35,122 nucleotides of DNA from Aquiflexum lacus. Lineage in GTDB: Bacteria > Bacteroidota > Bacteroidia > Cytophagales > Cyclobacteriaceae. The stretch covers positions 1-35,122 of the forward strand of contig NZ_JABFHF010000044.1 of the NCBI RefSeq assembly GCF_015476655.1, written 5' to 3'. Positions 24,955 through 33,009 of this stretch are shown here, piece after piece. The notes under the pieces are model-generated. The model had not been told where the DNA came from and searched no databases. It was given only the letters and a program-made list of their open reading frames with translations. Both the position numbers and the translations under genes were made by a program. Within the stretch, counting starts at the first letter, position 1, and each line of letters opens with the position of its first letter.

Positions 24955-26301
24955 ATGCGAAAAGAAATCTCCAAAACCATCCTGCTCCTTTTATTCATTT
25001 TCTCTTTACCATATACACTTCAGGCCCAAAATATAAAAGCTTTGGTCGGCGGAACTTTAATCGATGGGTTTGGAGGCCCGCCCTTGAGAAACTCGGTGAT
25101 CATTATTGAAGATGAAAGGATAAAGGAAATCGGGCAGGTCAATAATTTGAAAATTCCCGAAGATGCAGAAATCATTTCAACAGAGGGGATGTCTGTGATG
25201 CCGGGTCTTTGGGACATGCATGTGCATTTGATGATCAATGGACACAGTAATTATACCCATTGGGACAGTACTTATATCGGGATTTTTGAATCTGTGATCA
25301 TGCCCTCTTCCGCACATCAGCTATTATTAGCCGGAGTCACAAGCGCCCGGGATTTAGGTGCGCCTTTGGAGGCGAGTATCCATGTACGCGACAAAATCAA
25401 TAAAGGTGAGATTCCCGGCCCTACCATTTATGTTTCCGGTCCCTTTATCCAAAAGGCACCCTATCCGGGGACTGAGGAATTCAGATGGGGAATCAATGGG
25501 CCTCAGGATGCGCGTACCAAGGTCAAAAAGCTGGTAGACGCTGGCGTGGATGTCATCAAGTTGATCGATCATGATGAAATGACTTTTGAGGAAGCCAAGG
25601 CCGTGGTGGACGAGGCCCATAAATATGGTAAGCCTGTTATCGCCCATTCCCATAGACCTGATGAAATCAGGATCGGGATGAAAATAGGCGTGGATTGCTT
25701 TGAACATACCGGACTTTCCTCAGCCCCGGAATACCCGGAGGATATCATAGACCTCATCAAAGAACGTACAGCAAAGATGAACATGGGGCCACTATTCTGG
25801 ACACCAACAGTAGAGGGACTGTACAATTACGAATATATGCGCAACAACCCTGAAAAATTGGATGATCCATCCTGGCATTTGGGATTGCCTGATTCAGTCA
25901 TCAGGGATATCAGGGCTTCACTAAGATATCCCGGAAGGATGCCCTATTTCCAACTGACTCCTGTAAGGAAACCCACTTTGGAAAGAAAAATCAATCAGCT
26001 TAAAGATGCAGGGGTTGTATTGATGATAGGAACTGACAGTGGCATCCCTATGAAATTCCACAGCCAAAGTACCTGGAATGAATTGGATGTCTGGGTCAAC
26101 GAATTTGGTTTTGATCCTATGCTGACCATCAAGGCAGCGACCTATTGGCCCGCAGTCTCCATGCGTGTAGAAAACGATTATGGCACAATCAGCGAAGGCA
26201 AATATGCGGATATCATTGCCGTCAGAGGCGATGTACTCCGCTACATCAGCTTACTGCAAAATGTAGACATGGTGATTAAGCACGGGAAGAGGGTGAAGTG
26301 A
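24955..26301 (+). CDS. Secreted amidohydrolase (imidazolonepropionase/dipeptidase-like)
   Basis: 448 residues. Signal peptide 1-24 (ending LQA before QNIK). Amidohydrolase superfamily with the metal ligands in place: His89 and His91 (MHVH), Lys202 (DVIKLI, the likely carboxylated lysine), His231/His233 (IAHSH), His251 (FEHTG) and Asp361 (GTDSG). The domain order (beta-sandwich start with GGTLIDGFGG, barrel, sandwich return ending ISEGKYADIIAV) is standard. Periplasmic members act on dipeptides, prolidase-type substrates or cyclic amides; the exact substrate is unknown. The stop is 18 bp from that of the convergent PD40 protein gene. Confidence 0.9.
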   Translation: MRKEISKTILLLLFIFSLPYTLQAQNIKALVGGTLIDGFGGPPLRNSVIIIEDERIKEIGQVNNLKIPEDAEIISTEGMSVMPGLWDMHVHLMINGHSNYTHWDSTYIGIFESVIMPSSAHQLLLAGVTSARDLGAPLEASIHVRDKINKGEIPGPTIYVSGPFIQKAPYPGTEEFRWGINGPQDARTKVKKLVDAGVDVIKLIDHDEMTFEEAKAVVDEAHKYGKPVIAHSHRPDEIRIGMKIGVDCFEHTGLSSAPEYPEDIIDLIKERTAKMNMGPLFWTPTVEGLYNYEYMRNNPEKLDDPSWHLGLPDSVIRDIRASLRYPGRMPYFQLTPVRKPTLERKINQLKDAGVVLMIGTDSGIPMKFHSQSTWNELDVWVNEFGFDPMLTIKAATYWPAVSMRVENDYGTISEGKYADIIAVRGDVLRYISLLQNVDMVIKHGKRVK

Positions 26302-26305
26302 TTTA

Positions 26306-26320
26306 GACCTTTGAGGTTTT
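26306..26320 (+). terminator. Short hairpin in the 18-bp convergent gap
   Basis: GACCT-TTG-AGGTT followed by T residues fills the gap between the two stop codons. A five-base-pair stem with one wobble and a T run could terminate the plus-strand transcript. Confidence 0.3.
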
Positions 26321-27843
26321 TAAATCCCTGAATTACTGACAAAAGCTACCGATTGACTATCGGGTGACCAAGAAGGTACATTAATGGTGCCTTGACCTCC
26401 GTATAGGTAAGCTATTACTCTTGGAGCACCTCCCGAAGTGGGCATCATTTTAAGGGTTACTCTTTTGTAGGATGGGTGATCATTTACAGGAATATCAGCC
26501 GGAAAGGATATATAAACCATCCATTTGCCATCGGGAGAAATATGGGGAAACCAATCATTGGTTTCGTCAAAAGTCAATTGTTCGGGATTGGACCCATCCG
26601 GTTTCATTCTCCAAATCTGCATGGTTCCGGATTTGCTGCCATTGTAATAAATGTATTTCCCATCAGGAGAATATTCACAGCCATCTACATGCTCTCCCGG
26701 CTTGGTATTGGTTAAGGCAACTTCATCTCCTCCCTTGATATTTTTTTTGTAAATGTCATAGGTTTTTCTTTCTCCTCGGGAAGCCACATATAAGACTTCT
26801 TTGCCATTTGGCGACCATCCATGCCAATAGGAAGGGGTCTCTTCTGTGACTAATGTGGGTTCACCGCCTTCCAAGGGAAGTACATAGACCGTCGATCCCC
26901 AACCGGGATAACCTTCTCTTTGATGGCTGATGGCCAGCATTTTTCCATCAAATGAAATCCCATGGTCATTGTTGTTTCGGTCCGCGAATCCGGTATTGAG
27001 TTTTTCCAAACTCCCGCCTTCTACAGGGATTTTATAAAGTGACCCGTCCATATTGATCAATAACTTTTGACCATCGGGCATCCAATTTGGTGCTTCAAAG
27101 CGGCCATCTTTTTCAAAGATCACTTTTCTGACTCCTTTAAAAACATTCATGGTTTCCAACCTACATCCCAAATATCCTTCTTGTCCGGGATTGTAATTGG
27201 CCAATGCAGGCTTGTCCAACCTTACATTCCAAGCTTTGGCTTCTTCCAAAACATCTTCATTGTGCGAACCGATAAAAATGCCCGCCAAAACAGCGTTTTT
27301 CATCACAGACATTTTGTGGGAACCAATTACCTGAAGTGGTTCACCGGGATGGGCGGCCCGCATGATAAATTCGTCTCCGGTCCGCTCTAATTGCAGGATG
27401 GAATAATGGGTTTTTGGCGCAAAAATCTCATCCTCAGGATCCCGCATAAAGGCACCTTTCAGTTCCCGCCACTGTAAGACGGTAAGTCCGTCTCCGTGAA
27501 GTGTAGCAGTAATATGTGCTGCGTTTTCATCCTCAGACTCCCTAATCATCAATCCGACTTTTCGGTGTAGGTCAACGCCTTCACCTACAAACTCAAAATT
27601 GGCAGTCAGAATAAAATCCCCATCTACCTTGTCAAAGGCATAATGAAACTCATCCCTTTCAAACCAGATATTATATCCGGCTCCTTGAAGATGGTAGGTT
27701 TGGGTTTCTTTGTCATAGACTGTTTTTCCTTTCAGTTTGGGATTTCCAATGTCTTTGTTGTGACTGAATATGCCCACTTTTCCATCTTGGGCGATGGCAA
27801 ACTGGAACAAAAAAAGGCTAAATAATGCGATCAGGTATTTCAT
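26320..27843 (-). CDS. PD40/TolB-like propeller protein with N-terminal lectin-like domain
   Basis: 507 residues. Signal peptide 1-18 (ending AIA before QDG). Residues about 25-205 look like a DUF1349-type concanavalin-like domain (GYNIWFERDEFHYAF, KVGLMIRESEDENAAH, LQLERTGDEF). Residues about 230-505 contain WD40-like (PD40) repeats of TolB type: APNWMPDGQKLLINMDG, HGWSPNGKEVLYVASRG, GCEYSPDGKYIYYNGS, FPHISPDGKWMVYISFP, VPSWSPDSQSVAFVS. It is not TolB itself, because it lacks the TolB N-terminal domain and a Tol/Pal neighbourhood. Such proteins probably bind glycans or proteins in the periplasm. Convergent with the amidohydrolase gene. Confidence 0.85.
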   Translation of the reverse strand: MKYLIALFSLFLFQFAIAQDGKVGIFSHNKDIGNPKLKGKTVYDKETQTYHLQGAGYNIWFERDEFHYAFDKVDGDFILTANFEFVGEGVDLHRKVGLMIRESEDENAAHITATLHGDGLTVLQWRELKGAFMRDPEDEIFAPKTHYSILQLERTGDEFIMRAAHPGEPLQVIGSHKMSVMKNAVLAGIFIGSHNEDVLEEAKAWNVRLDKPALANYNPGQEGYLGCRLETMNVFKGVRKVIFEKDGRFEAPNWMPDGQKLLINMDGSLYKIPVEGGSLEKLNTGFADRNNNDHGISFDGKMLAISHQREGYPGWGSTVYVLPLEGGEPTLVTEETPSYWHGWSPNGKEVLYVASRGERKTYDIYKKNIKGGDEVALTNTKPGEHVDGCEYSPDGKYIYYNGSKSGTMQIWRMKPDGSNPEQLTFDETNDWFPHISPDGKWMVYISFPADIPVNDHPSYKRVTLKMMPTSGGAPRVIAYLYGGQGTINVPSWSPDSQSVAFVSNSGI

Positions 27844-27938
27844 AGGTCTTTGGGTTATTATCAGTAATTTAAAACAAAAAATCAGTGATTGTCTATCATT
27901 ATGTGATGATTGGGGAATTTTTGAGAATAAAACTCATT

Positions 27939-28237
27939 ACCAATGACAGATTTTGAAATTGATGGTTTAGGACTTCAAATAGCATTCGAATCTATTACAT
28001 TACTTTGCCTTGTCACCTCGACGTCAGGAGAGGTCTGCAGCCCGCCTTGATGTCACAACCTTTTCTGTAAATGCTAATTTTCATAACTACCAATGACAGA
28101 ATTTGGGATTTATACCCTTGAACTGAAAAATGCATTCAAGACTATAAAGAACTTTGCCTTGTCACCTCGACGTCAGGAGAGGTCTGCAGCCCGCCTTGAT
28201 GTCATTTCCTTTCTGTAAATGCCAAATTTTAAAAACT
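27939..28237 (+). repeat. Two tandem units of the ~149 bp repeat (family A)
   Basis: Units begin with ACCAATGACAGA at 27939 and 28089 and a third start follows at 28238, giving periods of 150 and 149 bp. Shared parts are the start, a GCATTC segment, ACTTTGCCTTGTCACCTCG, ACGTCAGGAGAGGTCTGCAG, CCCGCCTTGATGTCA and CTGTAAATGC. The segments between the start and the core diverge more. AATGACA near the left end and TGTCATT near the right end of each unit are inverted copies. Orientation is opposite to the copies at 1-266. Confidence 0.92.
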
Positions 28238-28410
28238 ACCAATGACAGATTTTTGGAGCGTCACTCTGAACGTAGAGAAGAGTCTCCTGAGGTATAGGGG
28301 ATTCTTCACTTCGCTGTAATATTTTCAGATTGCTATAAGTATTTCAGAAAGCTCGTTCAGAATGACGCAGAACCCAATGTCATTCCCTTTCTGTAAATGC
28401 CAATTTTTTC
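28238..28410 (+). repeat. Chimeric repeat unit: family-A ends around a 111-bp inverted-repeat element
   Basis: The unit starts like family A (ACCAATGACAGATTTTTGG) and ends like it (AATGTCATTCCCTTTCTG then TAAATGCCAA), but the middle is a different element at 28258-28368. That element is bounded by a 15-bp inverted repeat, GCGTCACTCTGAACG (28258-28272) and its complement at 28354-28368 with one mismatch, and contains GATTCTTCACTTCGCTG. This resembles the TCATTCTGAACG...GAAGAATC interspersed repeats seen in many Bacteroidota genomes (from memory, not searched). Confidence 0.8.
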
Positions 28411-28484
28411 CACTCAGAATGACGGCACCCCAAACTTGATTCCTGAATCTTGACTCCCCGATTTTCATCAGGACAGGGTTTGGT

Positions 28485-28533
28485 TCTAAACTCTCGCTTC
28501 TTCCGTCTCCTGTCTCCCGTCTTCCGTCCATTC
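28485..28533. repeat. Heptameric pyrimidine tract
   Basis: Seven 7-mers in register: TCTAAAC, TCTCGCT, TCTTCCG, TCTCCTG, TCTCCCG, TCTTCCG, TCCATTC. Six start TCT. TCTCGCT also occurs in the tract at 15223-15229, and both tracts fit TCTnnnn. Confidence 0.85.
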
Positions 28534-28538
28534 ACCCT

Positions 28539-28571
28539 ACACTTCAGTCACCATTTTCCACACTTCAGTCA
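28539..28571 (+). promoter_or_regulatory. Two 12-bp direct repeats upstream of the TonB-dependent receptor gene
   Basis: ACACTTCAGTCA occurs at 28539-28550 and 28560-28571, period 21 bp (two helical turns), 56 bp before the start codon. Their phasing suggests a dimeric activator or repressor site. Between them and the gene lies TTTTGACC and GGATCAAA (28595-28616), an imperfect inverted pair. Confidence 0.45.
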
Positions 28572-28626
28572 ACTTTAATTTTTTCACCGCCGCTTTTGAC
28601 CCAATTTTGGATCAAATATTATTGCC

Positions 28627-30792
28627 ATGAAAATTATTTTAGCCATCTGTTTCATCTTCTTAGTCAATTGTTCTTTGGCACAAACCACCATTCAAGGTGT
28701 TGTCAAGGATCAAAAAGGTGAGACAATTCCTGGTGTCAATATTTTTCTGAAGGGAACATTCGAGGGCACCTCTTCTGAAATTGATGGAACTTATATTTTG
28801 GAAACGAAAGAGGAAGGTGATTTCACTTTGGTATTTCAATCTATGGGATTCAAATCGCAGGAGTTTGAGGTGGTATTGAATGGAAGCTTGCATACCTTAA
28901 ATCCTGTTTTAAAAGAAGCTATCAATGAAATGACCGCTGTGACCATATCAGCAGGGGCAATGGAGGCTTCTGATGAAAAAAGAGCTGTGGTATTACGGCC
29001 TATCGATATTGTAACGGTACCCTCCGCGATGGGAGACATTATTGGGGCCTTTCAGACTTTGCCGGGAACTGCCAATGTGGGAAATGATGGTCGGTTATTT
29101 GTCCGTGGCGGGGATGCCACTGAAACAGCCATTTTCATAGATGGTCTCAAAGTTGGAAATGCTTTTGGCACCACTGCTTCTAATGTACCGACCCGAACCC
29201 GATTCAATCCCAATTTATTCAAAGGTTCATTTTTCAGTACAGGAGGCTATTCTGCGGAATATGGACAGGCGCTTTCTTCCGCTTTGGCTTTGAACACAGT
29301 GGATTTTCCGGTGAGAAATCAGGGTGATATCAGCATCATGTCAGTCGGTGGAGGTTATACACAAACTTTGGCCGGGGAAAAAAATAGTCTGACAGCTTCT
29401 GCCAACTACTTTGACTTATCTCCCTACCAAGCTTTGGTAAAGCAAAATTTTGACTGGGAAAGGGCTCCTTATGGATGGGATGCCGAGGTCTCCGGCAGAA
29501 AAAAATGGGGTAAAAAAGGGGTAGTTAAAGCTTTTGTTCACACAGAAGCCAATGGCATGAAAATCTGGCAACCGCTACCTGATTCAGATGAACGCGGCCA
29601 ATTGGTTGGCGTACAAAATCAGTACACTTTTGCCCAAACATCATTCAGGCAATTAGGGGAAAACGATTGGAGTTATTATGGCGGAATTTCTTATTCCAAT
29701 AATGTGGACAAATTTGACATCGCTCAGATGGAATTGAGAAATCAAAACCAATTGGTCCATTCCAAATTGGCTGCCATCAAAGGGTTTTCGGAGAAGTTTT
29801 CAGTCAAGACCGGTTTTGAATCCTATCTGTTCAACTATGAAGAGGCCTTGATTTCAGAAGATTTGAAAAGGGATTTCAGGGATCATCATACCATCCTGTT
29901 TTCAGAAGCAGATTATTATTTCAACAACAGGTTGGTATTCCGCGGAGGAATCAGGGCAGGACACAGTTCCTTGGCTGGTCAAAGTTGGTTGGATCCAAGG
30001 ATTTCTTTGGCTTACAAATTTGACAATAATGGGCAGCTTTCCTTAGCTGCAGGACAGTTCAGCCAAATGCCTGTTGAGCAATTAAGGGTCCTTGAGCAAA
30101 GCACACAGAATACCCGTGCAGATCATGTGATCCTGAATTACTTTCTGGTCAAAAACGGCAGAACCATCCGTGCAGAAGCATTTTACAAAGACTATAAAAA
30201 TCTCATCACTTATGAAGTGGCCCAATTATTTCCAATGCCTTTGGGATTCGACAACATTCAGCAAAATGGGGAAGGCTATGCGCGTGGGATGGATGTTTTT
30301 TACAGGGATCAAAAGAGCTTCAAGAACACTGACTTTTGGGTGACCTACAGCTTTGTGGACAGCAGGAGGAAGTTTGCACATTTCACCGAAATGGTACAGC
30401 CCGGCTTCGCTCCCCGTCACAATGGGTCTATAGTCATCAAGCATTTTATTTCCTCTCTTAAATCTCAATTAGGGGTTTCAGTGAGTGCCAATGATGGCTA
30501 TACTTATGAAAACCCAAACCTTCCGGGGCAGATGAATTCAAAAACCAAAAACTTTCAGGATTTGAGTTTAAGTTGGAGTTACCTGGCAAAACCTAATCTG
30601 ATCATTCATTTGGCCTGCTCCAATGTTTTGGGCAGGGACAATATTTTCGGCTACCAGTATGCCAATGAACCCAATGAAAAGGGGGTTTACGAGGGGAACC
30701 CCATTAGGCTTCAGGCACCAAGGTTTCTCTTTTTGGGAATCTTTCTAACCCTTTCCAAGGACAAAAACGCAAATAATTTAAACAACCTATAA
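28627..30792 (+). CDS. TonB-dependent outer-membrane receptor
   Basis: 721 residues. Signal peptide 1-18 (ending SLA before QTT). Residues 20-100 are a carboxypeptidase-regulatory-like domain (GVVKDQKGETIPGVNIFLKGT, GTYIL, FQSMGFKSQEFEV). The plug follows with LPGTANVGNDGRLFVRGGD and IFIDGLKVGN (about 137-180), then FSTGGYSAEYGQALSSALAL and a long beta barrel. The size is that of single-component receptors without a SusD partner. Transport is energised by TonB-ExbBD, not encoded here. Substrate unknown; metal chelates or small nutrients are typical. The next gene, 12 bp downstream, encodes a TPR protein, and a terminator then ends the unit. Confidence 0.9.
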   Translation: MKIILAICFIFLVNCSLAQTTIQGVVKDQKGETIPGVNIFLKGTFEGTSSEIDGTYILETKEEGDFTLVFQSMGFKSQEFEVVLNGSLHTLNPVLKEAINEMTAVTISAGAMEASDEKRAVVLRPIDIVTVPSAMGDIIGAFQTLPGTANVGNDGRLFVRGGDATETAIFIDGLKVGNAFGTTASNVPTRTRFNPNLFKGSFFSTGGYSAEYGQALSSALALNTVDFPVRNQGDISIMSVGGGYTQTLAGEKNSLTASANYFDLSPYQALVKQNFDWERAPYGWDAEVSGRKKWGKKGVVKAFVHTEANGMKIWQPLPDSDERGQLVGVQNQYTFAQTSFRQLGENDWSYYGGISYSNNVDKFDIAQMELRNQNQLVHSKLAAIKGFSEKFSVKTGFESYLFNYEEALISEDLKRDFRDHHTILFSEADYYFNNRLVFRGGIRAGHSSLAGQSWLDPRISLAYKFDNNGQLSLAAGQFSQMPVEQLRVLEQSTQNTRADHVILNYFLVKNGRTIRAEAFYKDYKNLITYEVAQLFPMPLGFDNIQQNGEGYARGMDVFYRDQKSFKNTDFWVTYSFVDSRRKFAHFTEMVQPGFAPRHNGSIVIKHFISSLKSQLGVSVSANDGYTYENPNLPGQMNSKTKNFQDLSLSWSYLAKPNLIIHLACSNVLGRDNIFGYQYANEPNEKGVYEGNPIRLQAPRFLFLGIFLTLSKDKNANNLNNL

Positions 30793-30804
30793 ACTACAAA
30801 AACT

Positions 30805-31461
30805 ATGAAAAAGTACAGTTTAGCTATTATCGTTATGATGCTATTTTCTTTGATTACAAAAGCATCCAATGAAGCTTATGAAAAAGCCATGCTCAAAGAG
30901 CTCCAAAACATGAAATCCGCTGCAAGTCCGGAAGACCTGCAAAAGGTTGCCAATGGCTTTGCCAGAATTGCCCAGATGATGCCGGAGGAATGGTTGCCGG
31001 ATTATTATGCAGCACTTGCCTTGGCCAATGCTGGTTTTAGAAGCGAGGGTGGGGCCCACGTCAAGGACCCGTTTTTTGACCAAGCCAAAAAACATGTGGA
31101 TAAAGCAGCAAAAATTTCTCCCAACAACTCTGAGGTAGTGGCACTGCAAGGTTTTATTACAATGGGCGAATTGGCAGTAGATCCCGCTTCACGTGGGCAA
31201 CATTTGTCCGGCTTGGCCATGCAGACTTTTGGTAAAGCGGTAGATCTCAACAGGCAGAATCCCAGGGCAATCATGATGCTTGGACAAATGGAATTGGGCA
31301 TGGCGCAGTTTTTCGGACAGGGACCGGAAAAGGCATGTGGCCTAGTGGATGCCAGTTTGGCACTTTTTGCCAAAGAAGGCGCTGAAGCCAAAGAAGGCAA
31401 TTTGAATCCAACTTGGGGAAAAGCCATGGCAGAAGAAATGAAGAAAAATACCTGTAAATGA
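30805..31461 (+). CDS. Exported TPR-containing protein paired with the receptor
   Basis: 218 residues. Signal peptide 1-20 (ending ITKA before SNEA). The mature protein is helical with tetratricopeptide-like repeats: LPDYYAALALANAGF, AKKHVDKAAKISPNNSEVVALQGFI, and AMQTFGKAVDLNRQNPRAIMMLGQMEL. Cys near residue 176 (EKACGLVDASL) and Cys217 at the C-terminus could pair. It should be a periplasmic scaffold or binding protein, and the spacing (12 bp) argues for a role with the receptor. No enzymatic motif is seen. A clear terminator follows directly. Confidence 0.8.
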   Translation: MKKYSLAIIVMMLFSLITKASNEAYEKAMLKELQNMKSAASPEDLQKVANGFARIAQMMPEEWLPDYYAALALANAGFRSEGGAHVKDPFFDQAKKHVDKAAKISPNNSEVVALQGFITMGELAVDPASRGQHLSGLAMQTFGKAVDLNRQNPRAIMMLGQMELGMAQFFGQGPEKACGLVDASLALFAKEGAEAKEGNLNPTWGKAMAEEMKKNTCK

Positions 31462-31467
31462 AAAATT

Positions 31468-31500
31468 GACCTTCCTGATTTTTTTCAGGAGGGTCTTTAT
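31468..31500 (+). terminator. Rho-independent terminator after the receptor/TPR pair
   Basis: GACCTTCCTGA (31468-31478) pairs with TCAGGAGGGTC (31485-31495) at 10 of 11 positions around a six-T loop, followed by TTTAT. It begins six bases past the TPR gene stop. Confidence 0.9.
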
Positions 31501-31535
31501 TCTGATTATTCAACATATTGAAATACACAATTCCT

Positions 31536-32093
31536 ATGAAAACCACACTAATTCTCCTTTTGATGGGACTGTTTTTTGGCTCATCGTTATCTGTTCCGCT
31601 TTGGGCCCAACAGCAATTGAAACCTCATTCCGGTCTAGGTTTGGGATTTCAAGTAAATCAATTTCAGAATGATTTTGGGTTTGGGCTGAATCTAACCAGC
31701 CCGGAAATCCTGAATGGAAATGCAGCTTTCCGTCTAAAAGCCAATCAGGTTTACTTTGAGCACCTCTTGGATGGTGAGTATGTTTGGTCCGGCTATCAAA
31801 ATGTCTCCTTGGGTTTCGTCGGTTTTGGCGGAATGGTTGGCCAAAGTATCCGCCTATATGGTGAAGGAGGTTTGGCAGGGATTATCCCTTCAGACAGATT
31901 TTCTTCGGAATCCTTCAGGTTAAGCACATACGGAACTTTTGGTTTTGAGTTTTTCCCAACTCCGGCTTTTAATTACTTCTTGGAATTAGGTGTCATGACC
32001 TCCCAAGCAAGAGCTGATAAAATCGCAGGAAGTCCATTTTATTCAAATGGATTTGTTGCCAGCGTCGGGTTTAGAATGAATCTGAAAAAATAA
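31536..32093 (+). CDS. Small outer-membrane beta-barrel-like protein, unknown function
   Basis: 185 residues from the ATG at 31536; the frame continues upstream to a TTG at 31518, but the ATG starts a normal signal peptide (MKTTLILLLMGLFFGSSL, cleavage after PLWA). The mature part has a barrel-like rhythm: GLGLGFQVNQFQNDFGFGLNL, VSLGFVGFGGMVGQSIRLYGEGGLAGI, GTFGFEFFP, FNYFLELGV, and a terminal strand GFVASVGFRMNL. It resembles small barrels but matches no family I can name. It starts 36 bp past the terminator and leads a run of five co-directional genes. Confidence 0.75.
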   Translation: MKTTLILLLMGLFFGSSLSVPLWAQQQLKPHSGLGLGFQVNQFQNDFGFGLNLTSPEILNGNAAFRLKANQVYFEHLLDGEYVWSGYQNVSLGFVGFGGMVGQSIRLYGEGGLAGIIPSDRFSSESFRLSTYGTFGFEFFPTPAFNYFLELGVMTSQARADKIAGSPFYSNGFVASVGFRMNLKK

Positions 32094-32126
32094 AATCATA
32101 GAACTTTATTAAAATACCCTTTAGCC

Positions 32127-32621
32127 ATGTACAATCTCATTAACAATCAAATCGGTTTGATTCACTTTATAGCTTCTGTTTTGGCTTTGGTTTTTGGTTC
32201 AGCAGTTTTGGTGATGACAAAAGGAAGCAAAATCCATAGCAGAGCAGGCTATTTATATGTAGTAAGCATGGTAGTTATGCTGGCAACGGCCTTTATGCTT
32301 TATAACTTATTTGGCAAATGGGGGATTTTTCATTACTTCGCAGTGGTCAGTTCCTGCACGCTGATTTTAGGGATGATTCCGATTTTAGTGCGCAATCAAA
32401 TCAAAAATTGGGCTTATCTTCATTTCTCTTTCATGTATTGGTCTGTGATAGGACTTTATGCGGCTTTTGTCAGTGAGATGTTGACCCGAATTCCTGAAGT
32501 GCCATTTTACAATATGGTGGGTTTGGCCACCGCAGGGGTGATGCTTGTTGGCGGAATATTGTTTGGAATCAATAAGGCAAAATGGAGTAGAATGATGATA
32601 GAAATATCCAAAAATAAATAA
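32127..32621 (+). CDS. DUF2306-family membrane protein
   Basis: 164 residues with about five hydrophobic segments (from IGLIHFIASVLALVFGSAVLV to FYNMVGLATAGVMLVGGILFG). The first helix with His13 and the sequence KIHSRAGYLYVVSM after it are hallmarks of DUF2306. The family is an inner-membrane protein of unknown function, sometimes suggested to be haem-binding because of its conserved histidines (here His13, His37, His64, His93). It is 33 bp downstream of the barrel gene. Confidence 0.82.
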   Translation: MYNLINNQIGLIHFIASVLALVFGSAVLVMTKGSKIHSRAGYLYVVSMVVMLATAFMLYNLFGKWGIFHYFAVVSSCTLILGMIPILVRNQIKNWAYLHFSFMYWSVIGLYAAFVSEMLTRIPEVPFYNMVGLATAGVMLVGGILFGINKAKWSRMMIEISKNK

Positions 32622-32652
32622 ATCAGTTGTTTCAAATCTAAACCAATTGACC

Positions 32653-32952
32653 ATGAAAAAAAGCCCTGAAAATCTAAAATCCAATAAAATTCTATTGGGC
32701 ATTTTCCTGCTGACCTTGATGACTTCCTGTGCGGCAAATGAGCCAGTTGATGAATGCCTTACAGGTCAGACCTATGGATTCCTTTGGGGAATATGGCATG
32801 GAATAATCGCTCCAATCAGTCTTACCATCAGTTTATTTGATGAGGAAGTAGTGATGTTTGCGGTGAACAATACCGGGTTTTTCTATGCCTTGGGTTTTCT
32901 GATTGGTTCCGGAGGTTGGGGAATATTAGCTTCAAAGGCCAAAAAAGACTAA
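32653..32952 (+). CDS. Small lipoprotein with two membrane segments
   Basis: 99 residues from the ATG at 32653; a TTG six bases upstream is less likely. The lipobox LMTSC predicts lipidation at Cys25. ECLTGQTYGFLWGIWHGIIAPISLTISLF and FYALGFLIGSGGWGILAS are conserved hydrophobic blocks of a small widespread bacterial protein of unknown function. Lys-rich end (KAKKD). It lies between the DUF2306 gene and the histidine kinase gene, so it might work with that sensor, but that is only positional. Confidence 0.75.
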   Translation: MKKSPENLKSNKILLGIFLLTLMTSCAANEPVDECLTGQTYGFLWGIWHGIIAPISLTISLFDEEVVMFAVNNTGFFYALGFLIGSGGWGILASKAKKD

Positions 32953-33009
32953 TATTTAAAAGCAAAAAAACAGATATTCCCATTATAAACATCCTATCAG
33001 GAAAATTTT

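Larger units (their letters stand above)
27844..28626. other. 783-bp gene-free region rich in repeats
   Basis: It holds, in order: the leader of the PD40 gene (27844-27938), two clean units of the ~149 bp repeat (27939-28237), one chimeric unit with a replaced core (28238-28410), a fragment CTCAGAATGACGGC (28413-28426), a heptameric pyrimidine tract (28485-28533), and the upstream region of the TonB-dependent receptor gene with two direct repeats (28539-28571). Open frames here are incidental. Confidence 0.85.

Noticed and set aside
26320-27843. TolB of the Tol-Pal system
   Set aside because: Only the PD40 propeller is shared; the N-terminal domain is lectin-like and no tolQRA or pal genes are nearby.
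28325-28531. A 68-codon minus-strand frame
   Set aside because: It lies across the heptad tract and repeat fragments; its composition follows the repeats, not a protein.
30841-31427. Antisense open frames over the TPR protein gene
   Set aside because: They are shadows of an Ala-rich helical coding sequence with a good signal peptide on the plus strand.
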